DNA of 64,000 bases from Mesorhabditis belari. Taxonomy: Eukaryota > Nematoda > Chromadorea > Rhabditida > Rhabditidae. A program made the position numbers and the translations under genes. Shown here in pieces: positions 33,326 through 45,700 of the stretch (its first letter is position 1; the number at the start of each line of letters is the position of its first letter). Under the pieces are notes generated by a model that ran no database searches, was not told where the DNA came from, and worked only from the letters and a program-made list of their open reading frames with translations. Where the stretch lies: positions 2,965,501-3,029,500 of the forward strand of contig CAUEEP010000737.1 of NCBI GenBank assembly GCA_958450365.1. The letters run 5' to 3'.

Positions 33326-35599
33326 TTACGCCATAACGATACTTCGAAATCTCGGAGAGATGCCAAAAAAGACGTAAAATGGTAGTGAAAGATTGGAAAG
33401 AAAAAGGAAATGAGTAATTGAATGAAAAAGACAAAATTGGGGAAAAGAATTGATCTTCTCCTCGCTATTCCTCAATGATATCGTTTCAATCATTTGCGAG
33501 ATTGTAGAGAAAAATTGGAGGCCCGTTGTGAGCATCGTGATCCGCGTGACACACAATTTCTCAGCACTGTAATTTCGATGAGCAATGAACGAACAATGAA
33601 CGAAGCTTTTCTCAAATAAAGCCTTTTTCTAAAACGTGTCAAAAAGTATCGTAATCCTAAAGGCTAATCTCTTGAACTGAAAACAAGCTTGTTTACTTAA
33701 AATGTTTACCTAAAATGCCCGGAAAGGGGATCGTGTCTCAACAATTTTGATGCAATCGACGTCGTCATGTAAACCAAAAGAAGTAGTGGTACTGCTGGAA
33801 TCATTTTTTTCTAGGAAAAACTCGACTTTCACAAACCTGCGCCTAGCAAGAAATTCGCGATCATCGACAAGAATACACAGAAATCAGCCAGAACTTCTGA
33901 ACTTCACAAAGTGAAATTTCGATAAAAATCGAATACCCGGTTTCTTCGCGAGTAAAACAATCGCCTTTTTACACGAATCTATTGAAATATCGACTTTGAC
34001 GAATAATTTGTGAATTGAGAGAAGAATCGATAGGATGAACATCGAGAAGAATGAGCTAAATGTTGTTTCGATGAGCTAAGTGCTGTTTCAATGAGCTAAA
34101 TGCTGTTTCAATGAGCATTTATTCACACAAATAGTGTGATACAAACAATACACCAGCTCATTCTTCACAAGCACATCCCCTAATCCCTAAATATAAGAAA
34201 AATTCATATATCCGAAAAAAAGCCAAAAATCCAAGCGGCGGAATTGAACCGGCGGCTAGACTCGCCGCCTCCCTACTAAGATAGAGAGCCTTTAGCCATT
34301 CGGCCATGGCGGTCACCGACCTGGCTGCTTTGACTGGCTGTAGTATCTTGACAGGGCTGTGAGTGAGCTACCCAATAACTACAACAACAATCCAATAAAA
34401 TTACAGTAACTAGCAAGTTATACAGTAACTACAGTATGCCAAGTTATACTGTAAACACAGTATAACAAATCGTTCATTTTTCTACACTACTGCTGGCTTC
34501 CAAATTAGTAGTGTTTTAGATCCTTCGACTTCAAAAAAACCCCATGATTTTTCAACTCACAGAAAAACATTTCGACTCGACTCGACACCCAAATCATCAT
34601 TTGGATGAAAAATCTGCTTATAGCACACAAATGTCATCAATACCGTAGTCCTAAAAAAGTGTTTTTTTTAAATTCAAATTCAATTCCCACTCACCACACA
34701 CAACACAAACTTAGAAAGGCCACAAAAAATTGCTCGTATGGCCAAAATTTCCAATAGAGTAAATCATTATCAGTGCCTTTGTTTTGTTGAAAAGTATCGC
34801 TCTTATTCACCGATCGACTTACCGTAATCCCAAAATTTGAGAAGTCGAAGCGACGAGGGGACAAGGGTAAGCATACAGAAAGAGTTGAGACACTGAAAAA
34901 TGATTTTTCTTTAGCGGCTGAATATTTTACTAATTCGTAAAAAACCTACGGTTTTATCGCATCCAATGCAAATCACTCACCAATTTAGCGCTGAGCATTC
35001 GAATGGCAAAATATGAGCGTATGAGTTCCGAGTTGGAAATCATCAAATTGAGGACATTTCCAATGAGTGCGAGCAAGAGAAAGCACAAAAAACAGTAACC
35101 AGCAAAGAAACGATGGATTCCCTCATCATCGGAAATTGAATCCTAAAATTTTGATAATAACTGAACAAGCGATTCAATTGATATACTTTGTGCTTTGAAA
35201 TCCAAACGCATCCTTTCTGGGGTACTCAATTCTTCATATTTCTTACAGAAACGAACAAGTATCACAAGAAAAATAAAGAAATAAGTGTGCCAGAAAGTGT
35301 GGGTTTAGATTTTTTTTAAGCGCAAAGTATACATGTATGCATAATTTGTAAAGCATAATGATCAGGAAAAATTAAGAATTTACCCAGAAAAGTTTAAAGA
35401 CCAGCAGATTTATTTTCAAGAACGAGAGCACTTCACCTTTCCACTCTCGAGACAAATTATCTCCTGTAGGGTTTTCTCGATGAGTCCACGGTCCTCATTG
35501 GAAATCTCCTAACAAAAAATTTGAGGGGTTTTTACTTTACACACTCACATCAACCTTGATCTCAAATTGATATTGATCTGGGATTGTTTTGAAGGACAT
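33326..35599 (-). CDS. Rhodopsin-like GPCR, peptide-receptor type
   Basis: Eight exons (minus): 35549-35599, 35437-35508, 34981-35142, 34695-34801, 34561-34650, 33837-33901, 33710-33794, 33326-33566. Phases agree; 290 residues. Helix 1 contains the class A Asn (LLLALIGNVLNLMI), helix 3 is FFVAFLSLCCVWTTVLMTFV, helix 5 AVPLLLLVYMTTSIASKLL, helix 6 region TRITMLTTGLQFFSTIS, helix 7 FLFLSNLSLPFYVFF followed by FR. The pattern resembles nematode FMRFamide/peptide receptors, but DRY is replaced by VCYKQ, helix 2 is short and helix 7 lacks NPxxY, so it is divergent or a little mis-modelled. Some acceptors are weak (TTGTGAAG before 33901). A tRNA-like element sits in intron 5. Confidence 0.72.
34229..34314 (-). 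tRNA. tRNA-like sequence with long variable arm (likely pseudogene)
   Basis: On the minus strand: A-box TGGCCGAATGGC, anticodon-arm-like CTCTCTA/TAGGGAG, a GC-rich variable arm (GGCGGC...GCCGCC) and B-box GGTTCAATTCC. This is class II (Ser/Leu-like) architecture, but the anticodon loop would be 6 or 8 nt and the acceptor stem does not close, so a working tRNA is unlikely. Confidence 0.45.
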
Positions 35600-36207
35600 T
35601 TTTCTATAAATATGATTTCTTGTCACACAAAGAACACCAAGAGAGATTAATCAAGGACAATTACAAATAGGCTTGCATTCTAGAAGAAGTAAGCAGTTGT
35701 ACTGGAACTTGTCAAAGTTAGTGTCAAATATTGTTCTCTGAACCACCGTAGTCATTTCCTATTCTATACAAAATTTGTCAATAATTAAAAGTTTGAACGT
35801 TATTTTGTAGTATGCAAACGTATGTAAAAATACATATAAAACAACGAGGCGGTCCTGATGAAATAAAACGCGGACGGGAGGAATATCGGAAGTGGACCAC
35901 AAGTAGGGGTCCATTTCCCTCTCTCTTGCTCAACCCACAATTTGTTCAGCTGTCGATCGGCCATCAATGCTAAACGAATGGGAGAAAAAAAAGTTGTCGG
36001 AATTCAACCATGCATCAAAATTGACTAAATTTTTGCAAAGAAATGAGCCGGCAATTGATCTAACAAATCATCAGACTAACGCAACATTGTGTTCACTGAC
36101 GCTTTTAGGTTTCCTTAATGTTGCATCCTGCAGAAGACTTTTTCAACGAGTTTTTTTGCTTGGCTACTGTACTTTATACAATTTAACAAAATTAATTTAT
36201 TTCTAAC
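35600..36207. other. Gap between GPCR start and Smad-like gene end
   Basis: No gene recognised. I looked here for an MH2 domain on the minus strand and saw none. The open frame 35967-36206 (plus) has no family likeness. The minus-strand promoter of the GPCR should be in 35600-35900. Confidence 0.5.
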
Positions 36208-38321
36208 CTAAAAAATGTTAACTAAATTTGTAACTAAAAACAGAACGAATCTAATCGAGTCGACTAGTAGATTGGAAAAAAGACGAGCTTTGTGGTGAAT
36301 CGCAAAAGATTACATTGGATCGAACATTCGAAACACCATTGGTCACATCTCCTTTTCTACTTTTTTGCCAAAACTCTAAAGTATTTTGCAATACAACTCA
36401 ATATAAGCCAAATCTCACCTGAACGACTCAGTGGTTGATAAGGCGCGTTAACAAGACGTGGCGTGTGATCGATTTTACCAGGTATACGGGTCAAAGGATT
36501 AATGGCCCTCATATAATGATCTAAAAGGAAATGAATTCTTGTTTGTTACGCACGGTTAGTTACCCAAACTATGTAGCTGTCAGATTATTTGACTATTTTG
36601 AGCCCTCATATCTACAGTAAGCTAGCAAAAATTTAGAACCTCAAAGTAAACCCAACTAAATCTTACCAAAACAACTTGTAGGTTGAGAAGCAAGTCGATC
36701 GATTGTACTAATTCGAGGCGTCAATGTCAAAGCTTTTTCAATAGTCCTCGTGCACTGGACTAAATAAAACAAAATTTTTGCTTAAGATAGTTTTTTCCGT
36801 TAATTGATGCTTAATTGTTTTTAAGCTATGCTACACTAATTTGGCAAGCATAGACTACTTTCTTTTAGGTTTAACCCCGTCTATAAACAACTCTAAAGCA
36901 CACGTTTGTTTGCTTAGCTCAGCTTTTGAAACAACTTAACTATAAAATGCAACCCACTATTCGGCTCTGGCTCCGGCGGTGATACATAATGCAGCGTATC
37001 GATGTTCCACTGCGGATCTTCCCAAATGAAAGATGATTGAGCCTCCAAACTATTTCTTACTAGAAGCCCAGCTAAAACAGTCATCAGTTCAGAAAAGCAA
37101 AAATCAAAACTTACCCTTGTAAGCGGCAAATTTCGATACTTCGTAATGAAACGGGTTGATGCATATCTTTTCCTAAAAGGGTAAGGGTGATTTGTAACAT
37201 GATAAGCTAAGCCACCGATTTTGCGCAGCACCGTAAAACTTCGATATGTCTTCGTGTCTTCAACGATGGCCAACGCCAAATCCGAACACTGAAGACTTCC
37301 GGATAAACCTAAAAGAAAATAGTTTCATGAATACAGTACACCATTAAACTAAAAAGCTCTCAAGCATATCACTAACAAGTTTACGAAAAAGACTCACGAA
37401 TTGTACATTTTTTACCTTTTTACTGAGGACTTGCATTCGGCCATCAAGAGCAGTTGAAATGTTAACACATCCAGCCTCCATGCATCCATTTGATAATATC
37501 TAAATGATGAAAACTATTTTAATTGAGACCAAACACTAACCGCTTGCAACAGATTATCGATTTGAGCTTCATTTTCTACCTTTAGTTTTTTGATAACGGC
37601 TTTGAGAAACTTTCTGATAAAGATAATTTCCTCGGAAGTCTAGAAGAAACGTTTAATGAAATGTACAATTGCTCAAAGAATTTGAAAAGCTATAAAGCTT
37701 ACATTTGTGTACATCATAAGCACGTTGATAATATGCTCAATTGAGTCTCGACTAGTCGCAGTTGGGCATTGAATTGATCCACTTAGATTAATCAAATGAG
37801 AGGCTTGAAGAATTTGCAGATTGTTTCTTGGTTCTTCCAGGACATCAGACTTTATTCTTTTTCGTCGGGGCTCATCGCTCTGATCGGACAACCATGACAA
37901 AGCCTAAATGATAAGCTTTCAGTGATTGGCAAGCAGTAGCACATTTCAAATTGGCAAACAACTCACCGGTATCTCAATTGAGCTGTCGTGAAAAGCCTCG
38001 CCATGAAAGAAGAGTGGCTGAGTTGGCGGAAAGTTGTAGCCCGGAAGCACGAAAGGAATCTCTGGCTAAAAACAAAGATTAACACGACGCGATACTATTT
38101 GACTAGCTGAGTTACTTGGCCTAGTGTCTAACCATGTCAAAAATTATAAAATGTACCTCTAGATATGGTGGATGCTCGAAAGAGTCGCCGAATGGCTCCA
38201 AAGCCTCTTCTTCTTGCTTTTGCGAACGAATGGGCGGCGAGGGAAGTGGTGGTTGTAGTTGATCGATCGAGTAGAAGAAAAAGGAGTCATCGAGATGTCG
38301 AGCCTCATCATCTTGAAGCAT
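36208..38321 (-). CDS. Co-Smad-like protein with MH1 domain, MH2 not found
   Basis: Eleven exons (minus): 38157-38321, 37967-38065, 37703-37903, 37541-37639, 37416-37499, 37216-37308, 37115-37172, 36941-37071, 36667-36754, 36419-36520, 36208-36233. Phases agree; about 381 residues. After a Pro/Glu-rich N-terminus comes an MH1 DNA-binding domain close to Smad4/DAF-3: SIEHIINVLMMYTN, FLKAVIKKLK, CVNISTALDGRMQV, SVRIWRWPSLK, CCAKSEKICINPFHYE. The Zn ligands Cys/His are in place. A 110-residue linker follows and the chain stops (VTNLVNIF). The MH2 domain, needed for Smad complexes, is absent before the next gene 600 bp away. The last small exon is tentative. An AG directly precedes the ATG (CTTTAG|ATG), fitting SL trans-splicing. 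TGF-beta pathway, nuclear/cytosolic. Confidence 0.85.
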
Positions 38322-39005
38322 CTAAAGCATTACACATTACATGGTAGCCTGCAGCACCTAATCCCAATCCGAACCTGCATAAGTGCACCTCTAACTAAAC
38401 TATGCGCTGTTAAATCCTAACTAGACTGCACCCCCCCCGATATTCATGTGTACTCCTGATAAGGGATAAGTACCATTACATTTAAAAAGTTTCAAAGAAG
38501 CACCACAATGGCAATGAAATTAAACAAACAAACGACTTTTGGGTATTGCACAGGTGTTAGAGCTAAAATAGCTTGCTTTATGCAGGTAATTTTACAACTT
38601 CTGCTGACAAAAGCCATACTTTCACAAGCTCCTAATGCAAAAAAAGATCCTCGAAGATCGCGCAAAAGTTTAGAGGCAATTTAGAATTACGTTGTTAGGC
38701 GCTTTCTGGCTTAGGACAGTGCTTACTGATCTAGAAAGCAATTTTGAAATACCTAAAATAGCTACACTAAAGTCGAGCTTTAAAATTTCTCACGCGGTGC
38801 ACAACATCTTCAAAAAAATGAAAATTTTGCAATTATTGCACTTAAATAGTCCAAAATGACTCAACACAATTTTAAGATATTCATCTGACTTAGCAGAATA
38901 TTTTTTGCTCATGGTCCACAACTTTTAGCATTATTTAATCATTTTTCTTTTTCCATTGTCATTTTCTCGTTTCGTTGTTCTCATGTTTCTTTTTCATTTC
39001 AGCGT
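38322..39005. promoter_or_regulatory. Divergent intergenic region (Smad-like / carrier)
   Basis: The two genes are transcribed away from each other, so both promoters should lie here. It is not repetitive. A run of eight C (38431-38438) and an acceptor TTTCAG (38997-39002) three bases before the carrier ATG are the only marked features. Confidence 0.5.
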
Positions 39006-40548
39006 ATGGCCGCTCCCCTGCTCGACGAGGCGCCGGCACCCGAGCTCGAGCATGAAGTATTTGAGGTAACTTCAATGTTTTCCTTCTACATTCTATTATT
39101 TTTAGGTAGTTGAGCGCTTCTCCTACAAAAGCAAAATCTTCAACGGTGGACTAGCCGGGATCGTAGGTATTTTGTTTATCGCATTGAGTAAATTATAAGT
39201 AAAAGGTACCAATGAGTAATTGAGATTTCGAATGATTGCTTTAGATTATATTTTTAAGGAGTTTCGTGTGTTTTCCCGCTCGATCTAATCAAAACAAGAT
39301 GGCAAAATCAGAAGGTGGACAACCCAAAATATAAGCAAGTTGCTTTCATTTCGTTCACGGTAAATTATCTTTTTTCGGGGGCTTTTCGATGTGGCGACAA
39401 AAACCTGGGAACATGGAGGGAAGTCAATGTTCACCAGAATAGCTGGATTTTATCAGGTAATAAAATTAATTTTTTTTTGCAAGTAATAGCATAAAACTAA
39501 ACTGTTGATCTAGTTATCTGCTTATTTTTAGGGTGCTTCGATCAACGTGTTGCTTATAACTCCAGAAAAGGCCATTAAACTTGTTGCAAACGATTACTTT
39601 CGGCATCAACTCGCCTCGCCAGGAGAGAAAAATTTAGGAGCATTACGAGGAATGCTTGCGGGTAAGATCTTACATTTGCTAAGACACCAACAGCATAGAC
39701 AATGTTTAGTTTAAGATCAAGCTATTTTATCGAATTGATAATTTGCAAAGACTCCTAATCTACATTTTTCTTTCAGGTGGTCTTGCCGGAATGTTTCAAG
39801 TGATCGTGACAACACCGATGGAGCTTCTAAAGATTCGAATGCAACAATCAGAAAGGCCAGTCAGTTTGCGGGACGTTTTTCGACATCTCTTCGCGGACAA
39901 AGGATTGTTGGGACTATATCGCGGAATTGGTCCTACGTTGGCTCGCGATGTATCATTCTCTGGTAAATGCTTATGCATTTAATTATAGATTCATAAGCAC
40001 TAAATTTAGTTATCTACTTTCCACTTTTTGCCCAATTAGACTCCCTTGGGCCACGAAAAAATGATGGGAGCGGTGATGCTGTGTTTTATGCGAGGTAAAG
40101 ATAAAGAAACAGCTCATTTGTGTCTTGTTTTTAGTTTCATTTCAGGATTGATAGCTGCCGGCCTTGCCGCTTTTTCAGTGACTCCAATTGATGTTGTTAA
40201 AACGAGGATTCAAGTGCGTTTTGTTATGTGTGTATTGTATAATTTGGATTTTTTTCAACATTTTAGACAGGGGGTTCGGGGTACACGGGAGTTAGCGACG
40301 CTTTGATCAAAATAGGACGACAAGAAGGCGTAAAAGCACTATTCAAAGGAGCAATTTGTCGAATGATGGTTTGTTAAATTAATTTTAATTTAGTATTTAG
40401 TAACTAATTGAAACTGAGCATGTCGGTTGAGTAGTTCAACAAGTTCAACATCATTTAGGTAATGGCTCCACTCTTTGGCATCGCACAAATGGTCTACTTT
40501 ATCGGCGTCGCGGAAAAACTCGGAATCGGACAGAAAATAAAGGATTGA
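39006..40548 (+). CDS. Mitochondrial glutamate carrier (SLC25A18/A22-like)
   Basis: Ten exons: 39006-39065, 39106-39166, 39259-39338, 39379-39456, 39532-39661, 39777-39962, 40010-40094, 40135-40213, 40267-40368, 40459-40548. Phases agree; 316 residues, the family length. It moves glutamate with protons across the inner mitochondrial membrane. Three carrier signatures are seen: [36 protein letters not shown]. The glutamate-carrier segment [15 protein letters not shown] is diagnostic. Intron 3 lacks a normal acceptor: it ends TTTTTTCGG at 39378 where TTTTTTCAG is expected. That single base (39377) decides whether the gene is intact; it may be a sequence error. The AG just before the ATG suits SL trans-splicing. 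AATAAA at 40580 follows the stop. Confidence 0.92.
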
Positions 40549-40693
40549 GCAAATGCATCAGTCTTTTTTTATATCATTTAATAAAATTTTGTACTGCATT
40601 TTAATTGTGTAAAAAGAAACTAACAAATAAACAAAGGTTCAAAAAGTTTTATTCTCCAATCAAATGGTTTAGTTGTCCTTTGGCAGGCTGCTG

Positions 40694-42441
40694 TTACGTT
40701 GAGCGGTTGTTTGCTAAAAAGTTAGTTTGTAAAATCGCAGGACAAGACATTTTATAAGTCACTAATTTTAATTTTTAAAAAACAAACCGTTTTCTGCATT
40801 TTGAACTGGCAGTGCTTTATTTCGAGACTTCTAAAAGAATTCGTTTTAGAAATAACTGCAAAGAATCTAAAAGTTGCTCACTTTATTTTCGCGCTCCGAC
40901 GACCAATCACTCATAATATCGTCGACAGTCGGATAATCGCTCTTTTTGCATTTCAGGCCCTCTTCTTTGATTAGTTGCTAAAATTTCAAAGCATCAATTA
41001 GCAATAGAAGAAAATAATACCTCTTTTTCCGTTTTCCAGAGTTCTCTTGGTCTGAGTGGATTAGACGGCGATTTATTCATTTCTTGAGGGAAATGCATTG
41101 GAGAATCTTCTAACTGAAACGAAATAAATATCACGATTTGCCTCAAATCTTCAATCACAAGCGCGGTTTAACTATTTTAAAAGTACCATGAGTTTCACCT
41201 TTGATCGTTGAGTTGAATCGAGTGGAGACGCCGCTTCAACGAGTGTCCGAGATGGCTGATGGGAAAGTGGCACACTGGCGTATATAATTGACTCATCGCT
41301 TTTCTTTTTCTAAAGTTAAAAATAGGAACTTTAGCTATGAAATGGACTTAAAGTTATTGGTACTTTGATCCACCCAAAACCTATTTTACGCGTGTTTTTA
41401 GTCTGCTTTGGCATTTTCTGGGGTAATCAAATACGCTTAACCTATTGATGATATTTTTAAAGTTTTTTTAAATAACTTTTCACTTTCTATTTCATCCCTG
41501 ACCTCATTTTCTAGCATTGCGATACTGCAACAGTTACTCTTTAGCTAGTTCAACAAAACATTAATAAAGATTGTTCAAAACTTTCTAAAAATATCACCAA
41601 TAGATCCAGCATATTTGATTACCCTAGCAAAAAATGAAATAACATTGGTAAAACGGTCGAAAAATATGATCTGATCAAATCAGATCAAAGTGCCCATGAA
41701 CTTTATTAGTGCAATATGTGCCTACGCGTCGAAAGAGAGACAAAAAGGGACACAAAAGAATCGACGTCAATCGCTTTTGAAATGACTTTTTCTTCTCAAT
41801 AACCTAGTGCCCATGAACTTTATTAGTACCAAGCTATCAAATAACTGTTAACTCGGGGGTGGGACAAATGCGACCTTTTTTTTGCGCACCTGGACATTTG
41901 CGCACCTTTTTTTGCTGGAAAAGGCCTTAGGAAAGGCCGTAGAGCTTCGAAAATATTTCCATATAGGGGAATCGTATGCGTAGATTCCGAATTTCAAATC
42001 AGACAAATCAGACCTCACTGACACGTCAAATTTGGGCTAAAAGGCAAAAACTACGCAACTTAACGCTTTTCCGCGGTTTTTGCCTTTTAGCCCAAATTTG
42101 ACGTGTCAGCAAGGTCTGATTTGTCGAAATTCGGAATCTACGCATACGATTCCCTTCTATGAAAACGTTTTTGAAGCTCTACGGCCTTTCCTAAGGCCTT
42201 TTCCAGCAGAAAAAAAGGTGCGCAAATGTCCAGATGCACAAAAAAAAGGTCGCATTTGTCCCACCCCCGTTAACTCTTGAATCCAAGATAAAAAGAAACA
42301 AATGCTAATGCTCAGCCAGTTTTTAAATAAAGAAAAACCCGCCTTTGCCGCATTTGTGCAGAACGCGACAGTGAAAATTGCAGCGTTGAGAGTGATGAGA
42401 ATTTCGACCAGAAATCCGAGTATCGAGATTAATGGGCTCAT
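40694..42441 (-). CDS. Small single-pass membrane protein, unrecognised
   Basis: First coding exon from ATG 42441 (acceptor ATTTCTAG directly before it): MSPLISILGFLVEILITLNA with a further hydrophobic run FTVAFC. Tail exons: 41199-41309, 41021-41113, 40882-40977, 40788-40830, 40694-40713, all in phase and hydrophilic, with a Tyr motif IIYASV and an acidic stretch YPTVDDIMSDW. I could not connect the first exon to 41309 in phase, so one exon in 41310-42300 (where foldback MITE family 4 copy b lies) is missing from the model. It may be a receptor-like or adaptor protein; no family recognised. Confidence 0.55.
41855..42268. repeat. Foldback MITE family 4, copy b
   Basis: Ends GGGGGTGGGACAAATGCGAC and inverse; the interior is nearly identical to 20873-21277 and again palindromic, meeting near 42060. 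High identity between the copies and between arms suggests recent spread. Confidence 0.94.
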
Positions 42442-42765
42442 CTAGAAATGAGAAAAATCGACTTGATGTGAAGCTAAAGATAAAAATTAATCGAAACAAA
42501 AATTACAGAAAACATCTTTTGATCTTTTTTTGTAAATGTCTTATAGACGAAAATTAAAAATCGCAAAACTTACTTGAAATCGAAGTCGAGTAAAAGCAAG
42601 ATAGGATTTAATGAAAGAGATTTCTTTTCTTTTATTTCAGCTTTAAATCCAAATTTAATCCAATATGTAAATTTAAATTACAATGCAAAAACAAACAAAA
42701 ACAAATATAAAAATATAAAAAAAGTTTGAGCTTTTTTTTAAAAACAAAATTCTTCTCAATTGTTC

Positions 42766-45700
42766 TCAATTTTTCACGCTCGCAATTAATTCAGCCACAT
42801 CTTCTTTGCTCATCGCTCGCACAAAAGGAATCGATGGAAGATTTGAGGGAGATCCGTCTAGAAAATCGGCATTTAGTCGTGAGCCGTGAGCCGCTAGCCG
42901 AATCAACTCTTTACAAGGCTGTTATTATATTTCAAGCAATTATTCAGGCCTGCGTTGACTGTAGGTCACGAAGTGGCTGGCCTTAACCTAGTTTTTGGCC
43001 CTCTACCCTTGTCTGCTTGTACCTTTAGCCGTATAAATGAAATAAGTAGATGATACAACTTGCCGACTACTGTAACCACTCTACGGTAACGTGCCAAAAA
43101 GATAAGACAAATGATAAGGCTTATTTGCTTGCTCCCATTTCCCTCCTCTTCTCATCACTCACCAATTCCACTATCCGGTCGGCTGCAAATCTTTGCCTCA
43201 ACAGTAAACTTTGTCGCCTCATTTTCTCGTGTTTGCACTCCACGCGAAGTTTTTGCCTTGTTATCGTAAAGCAATGCATTCTCGACTCTAATAATCAAAT
43301 CATTAAAATATAAAACCCCGATCTGTTTATTACAGTAATTGAAATGAAGGGATTGACAAGAAAAAGTAGAGGATTAGAGAGTGGATTGAACTCTTCTGCT
43401 TTTCGGGAAATTTCTTTAACCACTGACCCATTCGGTACCCTAAGATGACAAGAGGAAGAAGGAAAGAAGGAAGAAAGAAAGAAGAAAAGACAAAGGGGAA
43501 GAAGAAAGAAAGAAAGAAAGAAGGAGACTAATCCAACTGGGATCCAGTATTTTCAACTCAATGAAACCTCAACAACGGTAATCCCCTCTCGGATGTCGTT
43601 CCTCCAAGTGGCAACAATCTCATCCAATTCTCCACTTTCTTTATTTCTTTCTTTTTCGATTCTTTCCATTTCCCATCCAATATCCGATCAGCAGCTTCGA
43701 TTCGACCCAATTTTCGTTGTCTTCTGAAACAATAAAAAGAATTTCAATTCAATTTCCTAAACTCACCTAGCAGATCTCTCTGATAGACTTCCTTTGACTG
43801 TAAAATGATCAACAGGCGTGTACACGGGGATTTCTTCAATATCCTTTTCATCTTCATCTTTATCTTTATCTTTTTGTGTAATTTTCGTTGAAAAAACTCG
43901 TCGTCCAACGGTTGGTGGTGGGGAAAGTTTAGAGAAATCTAATCGCTCGATTGGTGGAAGATTCGAGATAACCTAAATGTTTTTATTGAATGAAAGCTTT
44001 TGAATTTAAGAATTTATGAAAGTTTTATCGAAGTTAAACTCTCTAAATACTTTTTAAGAAGTATTTTGTGTTCAGAAATGTAAAGAAATCCTTTCTGACA
44101 AAGTCGATGTTGCTAAGCCTTGCTAAGCTTCTCTTGCTTCTCTTGCTTCACTTGCTTCACTTGCTTCTCTGGCTTCTCTTGCTTCTCTTGCTTCTCTTGC
44201 TTCACTTGCTTCTCTTGCTTCCTTGCTTTACTTGCTTCTCTTGCTTCTCTTGCTTCTCTTGCTTCTCTTGCTTCTCTTGCTTCTCTTGCTTCTCTTGCTT
44301 CTCTTGCTTCTCTTGCTTCTCTTGCTTCTCTTGCTTCTCTTGCTTCTCTTGCTTCTCTTGCTTCTCTTGCTTCTCTTGCTAAGCCAATTCAAGTGTGTCA
44401 GAAAGGTGAAGTTTACATTCTTGATTGCATTTTCTTGATAGATAGATTAAGACTTCTGCTTGTCACCTGATCAATTTCTTCTTTTTGAAAAGTTTCCTCT
44501 TCATCTTCAACCTCAAGCTTATTGCGATTACTGATTGATGGATAAATGAAGGTTTCTCCCTTTTCCAAATCGGATTCATTTTCTTCCTAAATTTAAGTTT
44601 AAGCTGAATATCTTTAAATTCAGATCTCAGATCAATTCAGATCTCAGATAAACCTCTTTCTTCAAAACTGACCTCTTTCGTCGATTCTGTGATACTCGTA
44701 TTTGCACTATCAATCGATGATCGTTTCTTTCGTTGACAAAAAAGTTTTGTGAAATTCTCGAGTCGTTTGCTGAGAATTTGGAGATCCGTCTGAAAGAATT
44801 ATTCAATTTAAAAGAAAGAAAGATTTTCTTCTTTTCTTCTTAACTTTCTTTTTACCTGTATCATTTTCCCAGCTTCCTCCAATTTAATCGAATTTTCTCC
44901 TCGTAAATCCCCATCACTCAATGGAGATTTTTCAATAGCTCTAGGCCGTTCGGTGATCGAACCAAGTTGAGAAAGGAATGAGGTTTCCTAGAATTTGGGT
45001 TTTAGAAAATGGCTTCTAATCAAATCACTTTCTCTCACTCACCGAATCAACTTCTCTTTCTAACTCTCGTTGTGTCTCAGCCATTCTCCTCATTCGTTCA
45101 TCAAGCCGCTTTCTCGCTGCAATCTGGAAATATCAGACTCTTTTAGACGCTTAACTTATGGTAAATCGCTTGCTTTTCAATTTGCAGCTTTAACTTCTTT
45201 ATTCTTGAAGCTTTACAGTATACAACTTAAAAGATTAATGTCCTGGCTAAATGGGATTCTTTTAAACTTGGGTAATTAAACCGATTCTAGAGGTCTCTTT
45301 CTCGGTATCTATCTGCCACGTGTGTCAGAAGGCGAGCGATTGTGCGCTCCTCCAAAGCACTCACATTTCTAATAACTTTTTAGTTTACCTGTGTAGCATT
45401 GGGGCCAGATCGAGGCAAATAGCCTTTTCCCAGCAATCTTGATCCCTTCGCAGCGTATTCTGAAACTGTCACAATGGCTCTGGCTCTAGCTGATCAACAA
45501 ATCAACAAACCTGATATCAAATCCTTTCCAGCGATCGGCCTCTCAAAATAGGTTGATGTTGATGGTCTGAAAACAGAATTTGGTTTAGAATATGCTGTTT
45601 CACTAACCCCATTGCAGCCAATGCAAATGGTTGATCAAAGGAAAGACTTCCTCGGACAATAGGCACATTTGAACGGCTCCTAAATTTAAAGTCCTAATTT

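Noticed and set aside
34229..34314. Functional Ser/Leu tRNA
   Set aside because: A- and B-boxes are present, but the anticodon loop has the wrong size and the acceptor stem does not close; kept only as tRNA-like.
35967..36206. 79-residue plus-strand open frame
   Set aside because: No family likeness, no splice context; lies at the 3' end of the Smad-like gene on the other strand.
43558..43723. Stop at 43558 as the end of the 23-exon gene
   Set aside because: Possible, but a donor at 43567 leads in phase to two further exons with good coding composition; I prefer the longer form and mention the alternative.
44068..44470. Three overlapping long open frames (Leu-rich, Ser/Cys-rich, Ala-rich)
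   Set aside because: They are readings of one 9-bp repeat (CTTGCTTCT) inside an intron; no start context and no splice-supported exon.
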